Shown here one piece after another: positions 16,745 to 25,478 of a stretch of DNA of 64,000 nt. This DNA is from Oscillospiraceae bacterium. Lineage in GTDB: Bacteria > Bacillota > Clostridia > Oscillospirales > Acutalibacteraceae. Under the pieces are notes generated by a model. It did not search any database. It saw only the letters and a program-made list of their open reading frames with translations, and was not told where the DNA came from. The DNA is taken from positions 1 through 64,000 of the forward strand of contig SVOA01000006.1 of assembly GCA_015066635.1 (NCBI GenBank). The letters are read 5' to 3'. A program made the translations under genes and the position numbers. The first letter of the stretch is position 1, and every line of letters begins with the position of its first letter.

Positions 16745-17356
16745 TCACTCCGAATAAACTCTGACTCTCAGCGGTATATCCATACTGTCCGCAATTTCAC
16801 GGCATTTTTCAATGTCCTCTTTGCTTATCACGTCAACTACCGAGAACTTTGTGTAAGCGCCGTATTTTTTACACTGTGAGGCGAATTTCAGAATTGCAGG
16901 GAAGGCCTTGTCCCCGAAACTCGGATGGCACAGCGCCTCGTATTTTTCCGAGGTCGGCGCATTCAGCGAAACGGAAACTATATCGAATACCCCGCAGATT
17001 TCCTCTGCGGTTTCTTTTTTGTTGATAAGGTCTGAGAGCCCGTTTGTGTTGATTCTCAGTTTGCATGCGGGCATCTTATCTTTTAGATATTTTGCGCTTT
17101 TAATCAGATTAACGTAAGCGCAGGTTGGCTCGCCGTATCCGCAGAAGATTATTTCATCAGAATAAGGAGAAAAATCAAAGGCGTCAATTTCCTTCTTTAT
17201 GTCCTCAAAATCGGGGGAATGCGAGGAGAACCACAGGTTTTGCGCGTCTCCGACGCTGTCTCCGTTTTTTCTGATGCAGAATTCGCATCTGCACGGACAG
17301 GCGTTAGTGATGTTGAGATAAACGTGTCCCTCAAAAGTGTAGATAATGTTTGTCAT
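16745..17356 (-). CDS. Short radical SAM protein, TatD-associated type
   Basis: The 203-residue protein has the radical SAM motif C-x3-C-x2-C with Cys20, Cys24 and Cys27 (ACPCRCEFC). It also has the SAM-binding GEPT in IIFCGYGEPTC and RINTNGL. Its short length and sequence style resemble the clostridial TatD-linked radical SAM group, of unknown reaction, but no tatD gene is adjacent here. It probably makes an S-adenosylmethionine radical in the cytoplasm. It lies three bases after the ECF S component and four before a cysteine-rich protein, in one likely operon. Confidence 0.83.
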   Translation of the reverse strand: MTNIIYTFEGHVYLNITNACPCRCEFCIRKNGDSVGDAQNLWFSSHSPDFEDIKKEIDAFDFSPYSDEIIFCGYGEPTCAYVNLIKSAKYLKDKMPACKLRINTNGLSDLINKKETAEEICGVFDIVSVSLNAPTSEKYEALCHPSFGDKAFPAILKFASQCKKYGAYTKFSVVDVISKEDIEKCREIADSMDIPLRVRVYSE

Positions 17357-17359
17357 GCT

Positions 17360-17893
17360 TTAACCTCTGTATTTATTTAAAAAGTTTGTCTTATCAAGCG
17401 AAACGCCGATTATCAGGAATACAGCCGTGCTCACAGCCGCCTGAATCAAATCAAACGGAATTGACACAGCCGCCGCTTCCGTACTGTAAAGCACGGACGA
17501 GGCTCCGAAGTAACCTGCGACTGTAACAATACCGGAAATAAGCGAGGCGACAACCGACCTTGCCGAAAAAATCTTGATGCCGTTTGCCTTACGGCTTTTA
17601 TTTATAAGCAGCCGGAACACAAGTGCATTCAACGCTTTGATTACTGCCGTGAACGGAGCCCATACCGCGGCGCCCGCAAGTATGTCCGCCGCCGCGCCGC
17701 CCACAGCCGCAGAAGCCATGGCAAAGGGGAGAGGGAGTACGGATGATGCGAGGTAAATGATACTGTCCCCGAAGTGTATATAACCCTCGTTAATGCCTGT
17801 TCCTACTTTTAAAAATGCAGTCAGCACGGCTGTCAGAGCCGCAAAAACCGCCGCCATTGAAAGCGTATATATTTTTTTATCCTTTTTATTCAT
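17360..17893 (-). CDS. ECF transporter S component, predicted vitamin B6 uptake
   Basis: The 177-residue membrane protein has about six hydrophobic segments and an early INEGYIHFGDSIIYLAS block typical of ECF S components of the ThiT/HMP/PdxU kind. S components bind the vitamin and share an energising module encoded elsewhere. The start overlaps the end of the pyridoxal kinase gene by eight bases. That, together with the divergent PdxR-type regulator, suggests a pyridoxine/pyridoxal substrate. The substrate is inference. Confidence 0.8.
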   Translation of the reverse strand: MNKKDKKIYTLSMAAVFAALTAVLTAFLKVGTGINEGYIHFGDSIIYLASSVLPLPFAMASAAVGGAAADILAGAAVWAPFTAVIKALNALVFRLLINKSRKANGIKIFSARSVVASLISGIVTVAGYFGASSVLYSTEAAAVSIPFDLIQAAVSTAVFLIIGVSLDKTNFLNKYRG

Positions 17894-18722
17894 TTATTAA
17901 AGCCTCTATATATTTCTCAAAATTTATTCCTTCATTTCGGTCCGTGCCCTTTCTGACCGAATCCCTTACTGCCTTTTCAATGAAACGGCTCGCCTTTTTA
18001 ACCGCGTAAGCCGTGCTCATACCCTTTGTGAGCTCCGCAGTAACGATACACGCAAAGATGTCGCCCGTGCCTGAAAAGCTGCCGCCGAAAAGTTCGCTCT
18101 TTATGACGGTTACGGAATGGTTATCGTTGATGATATTCGCAATACAGCCGTCCTTTTTAACGCCCGTAACGATAACTGTTTTAAGTCTGCCGTTAATGAG
18201 CCTGCTCGCTTTTTCGGCTATCATTTCATAGTAGCTGTCGCTGTCGGCTTCGGCGGTTAACTTTTTATATCCCGTGTCCGTCAGAATACAGAGCTCAGAC
18301 AGATTAGGCGTGATAATATCCGCTTTTTTTGTCAGGTCGATAACCTTTTTGCACAGCGCCGCCGAATAAGAGGAATAGACGATTCCGTCATCCGCCATAA
18401 CGGGGTCAACCGAAGTAAGCGTGTCGGGACGGCTGATTCTGTCAATGCTTTGCGAAATAATATCAGCCTGCCTTGTGTCGGACAGAAAGCCCGTAAGCAC
18501 GGAATCTGCCTTGAAGCCGAGCTTTACCCACTCGTCAATATATGAAGTGAGCGAGTCTGTAAGCGGTATATGAGTATAACTCGGGTATCCCGTCTGATTT
18601 GACAGCACGGCAGTAGGCACGGGACAGCACTGTACCCCGAGCGCGGAAACTATCGGCAGAGCCGCCGTCAGCGAGCATTTGCCGAAGCCTGATATGTCAT
18701 TGAAAACTGCCATTTTTTTCAT
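17886..18722 (-). CDS. Pyridoxal/pyridoxamine kinase
   Basis: The 278-residue ribokinase-fold protein has NDISGFGKCSLTAALPIVSALG at its start and ends with the anion-hole motif GTGD at residues 218-221 (Asp221 as the catalytic base). TITPNLSEL-like sequence (ITPNLSELCIL) lies near residue 137. It phosphorylates B6 vitamers to their 5'-phosphates. It is the first gene of the minus-strand operon and is divergent from a PdxR/MocR regulator. The exact vitamer preference (PdxY versus PdxK type) cannot be read. Confidence 0.9.
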   Translation of the reverse strand: MKKMAVFNDISGFGKCSLTAALPIVSALGVQCCPVPTAVLSNQTGYPSYTHIPLTDSLTSYIDEWVKLGFKADSVLTGFLSDTRQADIISQSIDRISRPDTLTSVDPVMADDGIVYSSYSAALCKKVIDLTKKADIITPNLSELCILTDTGYKKLTAEADSDSYYEMIAEKASRLINGRLKTVIVTGVKKDGCIANIINDNHSVTVIKSELFGGSFSGTGDIFACIVTAELTKGMSTAYAVKKASRFIEKAVRDSVRKGTDRNEGINFEKYIEALINE

Positions 18723-18744
18723 AGCGGAACACCTTTTTTTACCG

Positions 18745-18773
18745 TTGATTTTTATTTCGGTTTAGTATATAAT
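18745..18773 (+). promoter_or_regulatory. Promoter of the PdxR-type regulator
   Basis: TTGATT (18745-18750) and TATAAT (18768-18773) have a 17-base spacer. They lie in the 109-base divergent region shared with the kinase operon, where the regulator probably also binds. Confidence 0.65.
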
Positions 18774-18831
18774 ACAACTGAACTGTCATTAAATAAATAG
18801 ACAAATTCCGATAAAATAAAGAGGTCAATTT

Positions 18832-20136
18832 ATGAAAAAAGATAAGTTTCTGTATCTCGAAATCTATGACCGTTACAAGCAGATGATTGTTTCGGGCAAA
18901 CTGAAAAACGGCGAGAGACTGCCGAGCATACGCTCCTCGGCAGAGCTTAACAATGTCAGCAAAACCACGGTAGAGCAGGCATATATGCTTCTGTGCGACG
19001 ACGGATATGTTATTCCGAAAAATCAGAGCGGCTTCTATGTCTCGGGCAGGGCGGAGACGATTGCCGCCGCAGAAAAAAGCCGTCTTGAAAAGGAGAGGGA
19101 CAATTCCGTTGTTTCCGACTACACCTCGACAGGTGTTGACAGCGAAATCTTTGACCTTAACCTCTGGTCGCGCTACATCAAGAACGCTCTGCGCAAAAGC
19201 TATATGCTTACGGAATACGGCGAGCCGCAGGGGGAGGAGGGACTGCGCGAAAAAATTGCCGAATATGTAAAAAGCAACCGCAACTGTATCTGCGACAGGG
19301 ACGACATAGTCATAGGCGCCGGCGTACAGACGCTTCTGAATATACTCTGCGCGCTGATAAAGGACAAAAAAACCGTCTGCTTTAACGAGCGCTCGTACAG
19401 GCAGGGAGTTGCGGTCTTTTCAGACCACGGCTTTAAAATAACCGACAGTCCCGAAAAAGCTGATGTGCTGTATTATTCCCCGTCATATTACACCGACAGC
19501 CGTATGACAAATGTCGGTTACCGCCATCAGCTTGTAAAACGCGCACACGAAAACGGTCAGCTAATTATCGAGGACGATTACGACAGCGAATTCCGCGACC
19601 TGACAACGCCTACTCCGACGCTTCAGGGACTTGACAGCGCAAACGTAGTTTATATCGGCACGTTTTCAAAGCTTCTGCTGCCTTCCATACGCATAAGCTA
19701 TATGATACTGCCCGAGAAGCTGCTCTCAAAATACAGACGCATTTATAAGAATTACAATCAAACCGTTTCCATACCCGACCAGCTTGCGCTTGAGGAGTTT
19801 ATAGCCGACCGCAAGCTTCACTCACAGCTCAAGAGGGCAAAGAAAATTTATTCGCAGAAGTCAAAGCTTCTGTGCGACTGTCTTAAAAAGGAATTCGGCG
19901 CAGGGGTAAGCATTGACAGACTGCCGACTCCGCTTTATGTCGGCTGCCGGATAAAGACGCGCGCCGATTTCCAAAAGGTTTCGGAGATTCTCGGCAGCGC
20001 ACAAAGAAAAATACGGCTGATGAACACTCCGTCGGAGGATGGCTGTTTATCTCTGCTTTTCTCGGTCTCCTCGGTTAAAACTGAGTATATTCCCGAGGAC
20101 ATACACAGACTGTCTCTTGCGCTGAAAAATGTATGA
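18832..20136 (+). CDS. pdxR: MocR/PdxR-family regulator (GntR helix-turn-helix plus aminotransferase domain)
   Basis: The 434-residue protein has an N-terminal GntR-type winged helix (residues 7-72, LPSIRSSAELNNVSKTTVEQAY). It is joined to a fold-type I aminotransferase domain with the PLP-binding lysine at about K280 (GTFSK) and the aspartate in EDDYDSEF near 247-254. Such regulators sense PLP and control B6 synthesis or salvage. Here it faces a pyridoxal kinase and ECF S-component operon, so control of B6 salvage is the likely job. Length is slightly short for the family but both domains are complete. Confidence 0.87.
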   Translation: MKKDKFLYLEIYDRYKQMIVSGKLKNGERLPSIRSSAELNNVSKTTVEQAYMLLCDDGYVIPKNQSGFYVSGRAETIAAAEKSRLEKERDNSVVSDYTSTGVDSEIFDLNLWSRYIKNALRKSYMLTEYGEPQGEEGLREKIAEYVKSNRNCICDRDDIVIGAGVQTLLNILCALIKDKKTVCFNERSYRQGVAVFSDHGFKITDSPEKADVLYYSPSYYTDSRMTNVGYRHQLVKRAHENGQLIIEDDYDSEFRDLTTPTPTLQGLDSANVVYIGTFSKLLLPSIRISYMILPEKLLSKYRRIYKNYNQTVSIPDQLALEEFIADRKLHSQLKRAKKIYSQKSKLLCDCLKKEFGAGVSIDRLPTPLYVGCRIKTRADFQKVSEILGSAQRKIRLMNTPSEDGCLSLLFSVSSVKTEYIPEDIHRLSLALKNV

Positions 20137-20241
20137 AAATGTTTCATTTAAGACATAATATAATAATATATAAAATAATATACAAAAAAATTGCAAAAAA
20201 CACTTAAAAATTTTAAAGAAAAAAATCAAAATATGATAGAT

Positions 20242-20344
20242 TTTTAACAAAGTTAGTGTTATAATTCTTATGCTAATTAAATATGGGGCAGTTTGCCCGC
20301 AGTTTATAAGGCAAAAAACCAATTTTTAAGGAGGAAATCGGTTA
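20242..20344 (+). promoter_or_regulatory. Hydrogenase operon promoter and leader
   Basis: A consensus TATAAT lies at 20260-20265 with only a weak -35 match. An imperfect inverted repeat (20242-20249 with 20257-20264, 7 of 8 pairs) overlaps it and could be an operator. The leader has a small GGGCA/TGCCC hairpin near 20285-20297 and ends in AAGGAGG. The preceding stretch 20137-20241 is very AT-rich and holds no gene. Confidence 0.5.
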
Positions 20345-20842
20345 ATGCTTAAAAAAATCAGTAAAATTCCCTTTAAGGGAACCGAGGAGCAGAAGGCAAA
20401 GCTTGACGCCGTTATAAAAGAATGCTCCGGCGACAAGAGCCTGCTTATGCACGTTATGCAGGAGGCTCAGGACATTTACGGCTACCTTCCCTATGAGGTT
20501 CAGGTTATGATAGCCGAGGGTATGGATGTTCCGCTTGAGAAGGTTTACGGCGTATCAACATTTTATGCTCAGTTTGCTCTTTCGCCCAAGGGAGAGTACA
20601 ACATCTCGGTATGCTTAGGTACAGCGTGTTATGTTAAGGGCTCTCAGGAGGTTCTCGATAAAATAAGCGAGGAGCTCGGCATTGAGTCGGGCGAGTGCAC
20701 GGCTGACGGTAAATTTTCGCTTGAAGCCTGCCGTTGCATAGGCGCCTGCGGACTTGCTCCCGTAATGATGGTCAACGATGACGTTTACGGTAAGCTTACC
20801 GCTAAGGAAATACCCGAAATTCTTAAAAAGTACGGCGCATAA
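20345..20842 (+). CDS. hydC: [FeFe]-hydrogenase subunit HydC (NuoE-like)
   Basis: The 165-residue protein has the thioredoxin-like [2Fe-2S] ferredoxin fold of the 24-kDa Complex I subunit. Ligands are Cys90, Cys95, Cys131 and Cys135 (C-x4-C and C-x3-C). It passes electrons between the NADH-binding HydB and the hydrogenase HydA in the trimeric, electron-bifurcating type of enzyme. The start follows AAGGAGG. It leads a five-gene operon and ends two bases before the ATPase-domain gene. Confidence 0.9.
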   Translation: MLKKISKIPFKGTEEQKAKLDAVIKECSGDKSLLMHVMQEAQDIYGYLPYEVQVMIAEGMDVPLEKVYGVSTFYAQFALSPKGEYNISVCLGTACYVKGSQEVLDKISEELGIESGECTADGKFSLEACRCIGACGLAPVMMVNDDVYGKLTAKEIPEILKKYGA

Positions 20843-20844
20843 CT

Positions 20845-21396
20845 ATGCGTGAACTTTCACTTAATATTCTTGATGTCGCTCAGAATTCCATTTCCGCCGG
20901 CGCGTCTCTGATAACTGTTGAGGTTACGGAGGACACGGAGCTTAAAACTCTGTCGGTAAATATTATCGACAACGGCAGCGGGATGACTTCAGAGCAGCTC
21001 GAAAAGGTCAGGGACCCTTTCTATACCACCAGAACCACGAGAAAGGTCGGTATGGGAATTCCGCTTTTTAAGATGGCTGCGGAGCAGACGGGCGGGTGCT
21101 TCTCGATAAACTCGGCGCCCGGCAAGGGAACGGAGGTCAGCGCGGTTTTTAAAACCGACAGCGTTGATTTCACGCCTCTCGGGGATATGCGCTCGACCGT
21201 AATAATGCTTGTAACAATGAATACCGACAGGGACTTTGTTTACAGGCGTGTGCTCGACGGCAGAGAATTTGTCCTTGACACACGGGAAATCAAGGCAGTG
21301 CTCGGGGAAGTACCGCTTGACAATCCCGACGTAACCGAGTGGCTTAAAGGATATATTGATGAAAATGTTAATAATTTGTACGGAGGTGTTCAGTAA
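20845..21396 (+). CDS. Stand-alone histidine-kinase-like ATPase domain protein
   Basis: The 183-residue protein is a single HATPase_c domain. It has an N-box-like ILDVAQNSISAGAS, a G1 box IIDNGSGM, and G2/G3 boxes GMGIPLFKMAAEQTGG and GKGTEVSAVF. There is no sensor region and no phospho-accepting His domain. A C-terminal part of about 60 residues looks specific to this group. Similar genes sit inside hydrogenase operons of other Clostridia, where their role is unknown. The start is two bases after hydC, and the stop overlaps the next gene by one base. Confidence 0.82.
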   Translation: MRELSLNILDVAQNSISAGASLITVEVTEDTELKTLSVNIIDNGSGMTSEQLEKVRDPFYTTRTTRKVGMGIPLFKMAAEQTGGCFSINSAPGKGTEVSAVFKTDSVDFTPLGDMRSTVIMLVTMNTDRDFVYRRVLDGREFVLDTREIKAVLGEVPLDNPDVTEWLKGYIDENVNNLYGGVQ

Positions 21397-21767
21397 TGAA
21401 ATCACTTGAAGAGCTTATGGCTATAAAAGAAAAGACTATGAAAAAAATGACGGTCAGAGAGGACACGGGCGACGACGTTACAAGAATCGTTGTCGGTATG
21501 GCTACCTGCGGTATCGCGGCAGGCGCAAGACCCGTTCTCAACGCTCTTGTTGACGAGGTTGCAAAGCGCAACCTTAAAGGCGTAACCGTTTCTCAGACGG
21601 GCTGTATAGGTATGTGCCAGTACGAACCCATTGTTGAGGTTACGGAGCCCGGCAAGGAAAAGGTAACATATGTCAAGATGACAGCCGAGAAAGCAATCAA
21701 AGTAATCAATGACCATATTGTTAACGGCAACCCCGTTGCCGAATATACAGTAGGCGCTATCAAATAA
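21396..21767 (+). CDS. Thioredoxin-like [2Fe-2S] ferredoxin subunit of the hydrogenase
   Basis: The 123-residue protein has the NuoE-like [2Fe-2S] pattern, with a cysteine in VGMATCGIAAGARP and the pair in QTGCIGMCQYEP. Only three of the usual four ligand cysteines are obvious. The N-terminal 25 residues form a charged helix (LEELMAIKEKTMKKM). It probably relays electrons within or to the HydABC complex and lies 12 bases before hydB. Related proteins are called HydD or [2Fe-2S] domain protein in some genomes. Confidence 0.8.
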   Translation: MKSLEELMAIKEKTMKKMTVREDTGDDVTRIVVGMATCGIAAGARPVLNALVDEVAKRNLKGVTVSQTGCIGMCQYEPIVEVTEPGKEKVTYVKMTAEKAIKVINDHIVNGNPVAEYTVGAIK

Positions 21768-21779
21768 AGGAGGAAAAGT

Positions 21780-23588
21780 ATGTATCGTTCTCATGTACTG
21801 GTTTGCGGCGGTACCGGATGTACCTCCTCAAACAGCGCAGCGATTATCGAGGCAATGGAGTCCGAGCTTCAGAAGCAGGGACTTCAGGATGAAGTAAAAG
21901 TTATCAGGACAGGCTGCTTCGGACTTTGCGCATTAGGACCGATTATGGTCGTTTATCCCGAGGGAGCCTTCTACAGCCAGGTTAAGGTTGAGGATGTCCC
22001 CGAAATCGTAGAGGAGCATCTTCTCAAGGGAAGACTCGTTAAAAGACTTCTCTATGATGAGACAGTTAATAAGGATGAGGTTAAGTCTCTCAAGGAGACG
22101 GACTTCTATAAGAAGCAGCACAGAGTAGCGCTTCGTAACTGCGGCGTTATTGACCCCGAGAATATTGACGAGTATATCGCATTTGACGGTTATCAGGCTC
22201 TTGCAAAATGTCTTACGGAGCTCAAGCCCGAGGACGTTGTAAAGATAGTTTCCGACTCGGGACTCAGAGGCAGAGGCGGCGGCGGATTCCCCACCGGCAG
22301 AAAGTGGAGCTTTACCGCGGCAAATAAGGCAGACCAGAAATACGTTGTCTGCAACGCCGACGAAGGCGACCCCGGCGCATTTATGGACCGTTCGGTTCTT
22401 GAAGGCGACCCGCACTGTATCGTTGAGGCAATGGCTATCTGCGGATATGCAACAGGCGCAACAGAGGGTTACATCTATGTACGCGCAGAGTATCCCATAG
22501 CGGTTAAAAGACTTAATATCGCCATAGAGCAGGCCAAAGAATACGGACTGCTCGGCAAGAATATCTTTGATTCGGGCTTTGATTTTGACCTTCATGTACG
22601 TCTCGGCGCAGGCGCTTTCGTATGCGGCGAGGAAACAGCGCTTATGACAAGTATCGAAGGCAACAGAGGCGAACCCAGACCCCGTCCTCCTTATCCGGCG
22701 GTCAATGGACTTTTCCAGAAGCCCACTACCGAGAATAACGTTGAAACCTTTGCAAATATTCCTCAGATTATCCTTAAAGGCGCAGACTGGTTTGCGTCAA
22801 TGGGTACCGAGAAGTCAAAGGGCACCAAGGTTTTCGCTCTCGGCGGAAAAATCAAGAATACGGGACTTGTTGAGATTCCGATGGGTACGACGCTCCGTGA
22901 AATCATTGAGGAAATCGGCGGCGGAATTCCCAACGGCAAGAAGTTCAAGGCAGCTCAGACGGGCGGACCCTCGGGCGGATGTATTCCCGCTTCTCTTATG
23001 GACACGCCTATCGACTACGATAACCTCACGGCTATCGGCTGTATGATGGGTTCGGGCGGACTTATCGTAATGGACGAAGACAACTGTATGGTTGATATTG
23101 CAAAATTCTTCCTCAACTTCACGGTTGACGAGTCCTGCGGTAAATGTACTCCCTGCCGCGTAGGTACAAAGAGACTTCTTGAAATGCTCGACAAAATCAC
23201 TTCGGGCAAGGGAACTCTTGAGGACCTTGACAAGCTTGAGGACCTCTGCTATTACATCAAGCAGAATTCACTCTGCGGTCTCGGACAGACTGCTCCCAAC
23301 CCCGTACTCGCAACTCTCAAATTCTTCAGAGACGAGTATATTGCACACGTTGTTGATAAGAAGTGTCCTGCAGGCGTTTGCAAAGACCTGCTTACCTTCG
23401 TAATCGACAGGGAAAAATGTATCGGCTGCGGTATGTGCGCAAGAAACTGCCCGGCAGATACCATAGTAAAGACAGATTACACCGCGCCCGGCCACAAGCT
23501 TCCCTCATACGAGATTAACGCCGACAAGTGCGTTAAGTGCGGAGCGTGTATGGCTAACTGCAAGGTTAATGCAATAAGCAAGAAATAA
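21780..23588 (+). CDS. hydB: [FeFe]-hydrogenase subunit HydB (NuoF-like, NADH-binding)
   Basis: The 602-residue protein has three parts. An N-terminal thioredoxin-like [2Fe-2S] domain holds CGGTGCTSS and RTGCFGLCALGP. A NuoF core follows with the FMN/NAD glycine loop GRGGGGFPTGRKW and the cluster motif ESCGKCTPCRVGTKR. A C-terminal pair of [4Fe-4S] sites has CIGCGMCARNCP and CVKCGACMANCK. This is the layout of HydB in trimeric bifurcating hydrogenases, which couple NADH and reduced ferredoxin to H2. It sits between the small ferredoxin gene and hydA with a good AGGAGG site. Confidence 0.94.
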   Translation: MYRSHVLVCGGTGCTSSNSAAIIEAMESELQKQGLQDEVKVIRTGCFGLCALGPIMVVYPEGAFYSQVKVEDVPEIVEEHLLKGRLVKRLLYDETVNKDEVKSLKETDFYKKQHRVALRNCGVIDPENIDEYIAFDGYQALAKCLTELKPEDVVKIVSDSGLRGRGGGGFPTGRKWSFTAANKADQKYVVCNADEGDPGAFMDRSVLEGDPHCIVEAMAICGYATGATEGYIYVRAEYPIAVKRLNIAIEQAKEYGLLGKNIFDSGFDFDLHVRLGAGAFVCGEETALMTSIEGNRGEPRPRPPYPAVNGLFQKPTTENNVETFANIPQIILKGADWFASMGTEKSKGTKVFALGGKIKNTGLVEIPMGTTLREIIEEIGGGIPNGKKFKAAQTGGPSGGCIPASLMDTPIDYDNLTAIGCMMGSGGLIVMDEDNCMVDIAKFFLNFTVDESCGKCTPCRVGTKRLLEMLDKITSGKGTLEDLDKLEDLCYYIKQNSLCGLGQTAPNPVLATLKFFRDEYIAHVVDKKCPAGVCKDLLTFVIDREKCIGCGMCARNCPADTIVKTDYTAPGHKLPSYEINADKCVKCGACMANCKVNAISKK

Positions 23589-23600
23589 GGAGTGTGCCGT

Positions 23601-25343
23601 ATGGAAAATGTAAATATTAAAATCAATGGTATGCCCTTGAGTGTACCTGCAGGAATTTCAATACTTGAGGCCGCAAGAATTGCAGGCATAGAAATTCCCA
23701 CGCTTTGCTATCTTAAAGATATTAACGAAATCGGCGCGTGCCGTATCTGTATGGTAGAGGTTGTAGGCGCAAGAAGTCTTGTTACTGCCTGCGTTTTCCC
23801 CGTAGCAGAGGGTATGGAAATCTACACCAACACCGAGAAGGTACGCAAGTCGCGTAAAACTACTCTTGAGCTTATACTTTCAACTCACGACAAGAACTGT
23901 CTTTCGTGCGTAAGAAGCGGAACCTGCGAGCTTCAGCAGCTCTGTAAGGAATTCGGCGTTGACGACCCCGACTATTTCAAGGGCGAGGTTATTAAATACG
24001 ATTTTGACGACTCCGCAGCTCATATGATAAGGGATAACAACAAGTGTATCCTTTGCCGCCGCTGTATAGCAGCCTGCGACAATCAGGGTATCAGCGTTAT
24101 CGGCGCAAACGCAAGAGGCTTTGACACTCACGTTTCCTCAGCGTTTGACAAGGACCTGGCAGACGTTTCCTGCATCTCCTGCGGTCAGTGTATCGTTAAC
24201 TGTCCGACAGGCGCTATCGTTGAGAAGGACGATACGGCAAAGGTTCTCGAAGCTATCCAAGACCCCGATAAGTTCGTTATCGTAAATACAGCGCCTTCCA
24301 TCCGCGCAACTCTCGGCGAGGCATTCGGTATGCATATCGGAACAAATGTTGAGGGCAAGATGGTTGCGGCACTCCGCAGACTCGGCTTCGACAAGGTGTT
24401 TGATACCGACTTCGCAGCTGACCTTACCATTATGGAGGAGGCAACCGAGCTTGTTGAGCGCGTCAAGAACGGCGGAGTTCTGCCTATGATTACCTCCTGC
24501 TCACCCGGTTGGATTAAGTACTGCGAGCATTACTATCCCGAGCTTATTCCGCATCTTTCAACCTGCAAATCTCCTCAGCAGATGTTCGGCGCAGTTATGA
24601 AGACTTACTATGCGGAGAAGATGGGCATTGACCCCAAGGATATGGTCGTTGTCGGCATTATGCCCTGTACTGCAAAGAAATTCGAGACCAAGCGTCCCGA
24701 CCAGTCCGCATCGGGCTATCCGGATATTGATATCGCTCTTACCACCCGTGAGCTTGCGAGAATGATAGAAAGCGCAGGTATCTTCTTTAAGCACCTTCCC
24801 GACGAGGAATTTGACCAGCCCTTCGGCGAGTCAACGGGCGCAGGCACTATCTTCGGCGCAACGGGCGGCGTTATGGAAGCGGCGCTTCGTACTGCAGTCA
24901 AGCTGATTACAGGCGAGGAAGCTCCCAACATCGACTTCGAGGAAGTCAGAGGAATGAAGAATATCAAGGAAGCCGATTACAAGGTAGGCGACCTTGATGT
25001 CAAGGTAGCGGTTGCAAGCGGCACAAAGAATGCCAAGGTTATTATGGACAAGATTAAGTCGGGCGAGGCAGACTATCTCTTTATCGAGATTATGGGATGC
25101 CCCGGCGGCTGTATCAACGGCGGCGGTCAGCCTATTCAGCACGCTGTTGTCCGTAACTTCGTTGACCTCAAGGCAAGACGCGCAGCTGCTCTCTACGAGG
25201 ATGATAAGAAGGACGTTAAGAGAAGAAGCCACGAAAACGTCGCCGTCAAGGAGCTCTACGATAATTATCTTGAAGCTCCCGGCAGCCACAAGGCGCACAA
25301 TATTCTCCACACCTCTTATGTACCGAGAAAGAAGTACAACTGA
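23601..25343 (+). CDS. hydA: [FeFe]-hydrogenase catalytic subunit HydA
   Basis: The 580-residue protein is complete. The N-terminal [2Fe-2S] ligands are C36, C47, C50 and C64. The His-Cys cluster is H96, C100, C103 and C109. Two [4Fe-4S] clusters follow at C149-C159 and C191-C201. The H-cluster cysteines are C300 (TSCSPGW), C356 (MPCTAKK), C500 and C504 (MGCPGGC). It reduces protons or oxidises H2 in the cytoplasm with HydB and HydC. I start it at ATG 23601, eight bases after AAGGAG, and not at the GTG at 23592. The maturases HydEFG are not in this window. Confidence 0.96.
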   Translation: MENVNIKINGMPLSVPAGISILEAARIAGIEIPTLCYLKDINEIGACRICMVEVVGARSLVTACVFPVAEGMEIYTNTEKVRKSRKTTLELILSTHDKNCLSCVRSGTCELQQLCKEFGVDDPDYFKGEVIKYDFDDSAAHMIRDNNKCILCRRCIAACDNQGISVIGANARGFDTHVSSAFDKDLADVSCISCGQCIVNCPTGAIVEKDDTAKVLEAIQDPDKFVIVNTAPSIRATLGEAFGMHIGTNVEGKMVAALRRLGFDKVFDTDFAADLTIMEEATELVERVKNGGVLPMITSCSPGWIKYCEHYYPELIPHLSTCKSPQQMFGAVMKTYYAEKMGIDPKDMVVVGIMPCTAKKFETKRPDQSASGYPDIDIALTTRELARMIESAGIFFKHLPDEEFDQPFGESTGAGTIFGATGGVMEAALRTAVKLITGEEAPNIDFEEVRGMKNIKEADYKVGDLDVKVAVASGTKNAKVIMDKIKSGEADYLFIEIMGCPGGCINGGGQPIQHAVVRNFVDLKARRAAALYEDDKKDVKRRSHENVAVKELYDNYLEAPGSHKAHNILHTSYVPRKKYN

Positions 25344-25361
25344 TTTCATTAAATGAACACG

Positions 25362-25397
25362 GCAGACTGAGATATATTTCTCAGTCTGCTTTTTTTA
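25362..25397 (+). terminator. Terminator of the hydrogenase operon
   Basis: An 11-bp stem GCAGACTGAGA/TCTCAGTCTGC (25362-25372 with 25379-25389) is followed by T7. Confidence 0.92.
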
Positions 25398-25420
25398 TCC
25401 GCATTTTACTTATTTGTCTA

Positions 25421-25449
25421 TTGAAAATCGGACGTCTGTTTATTATAAT
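25421..25449 (+). promoter_or_regulatory. Promoter of the symporter-aroEK-aroQ unit
   Basis: TTGAAA (25421-25426) and TATAAT (25444-25449) are spaced by 17 bases, 30 bases before the symporter start. Confidence 0.75.
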
Positions 25450-25478
25450 TAAAATATATCAAAAGAGGAGGCGACGTT

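Noticed and set aside
20242-20264. Rex operator upstream of the hydrogenase genes
   Set aside because: The half-sites are in the reverse order to the Rex consensus, so I list it only as an unassigned inverted repeat.
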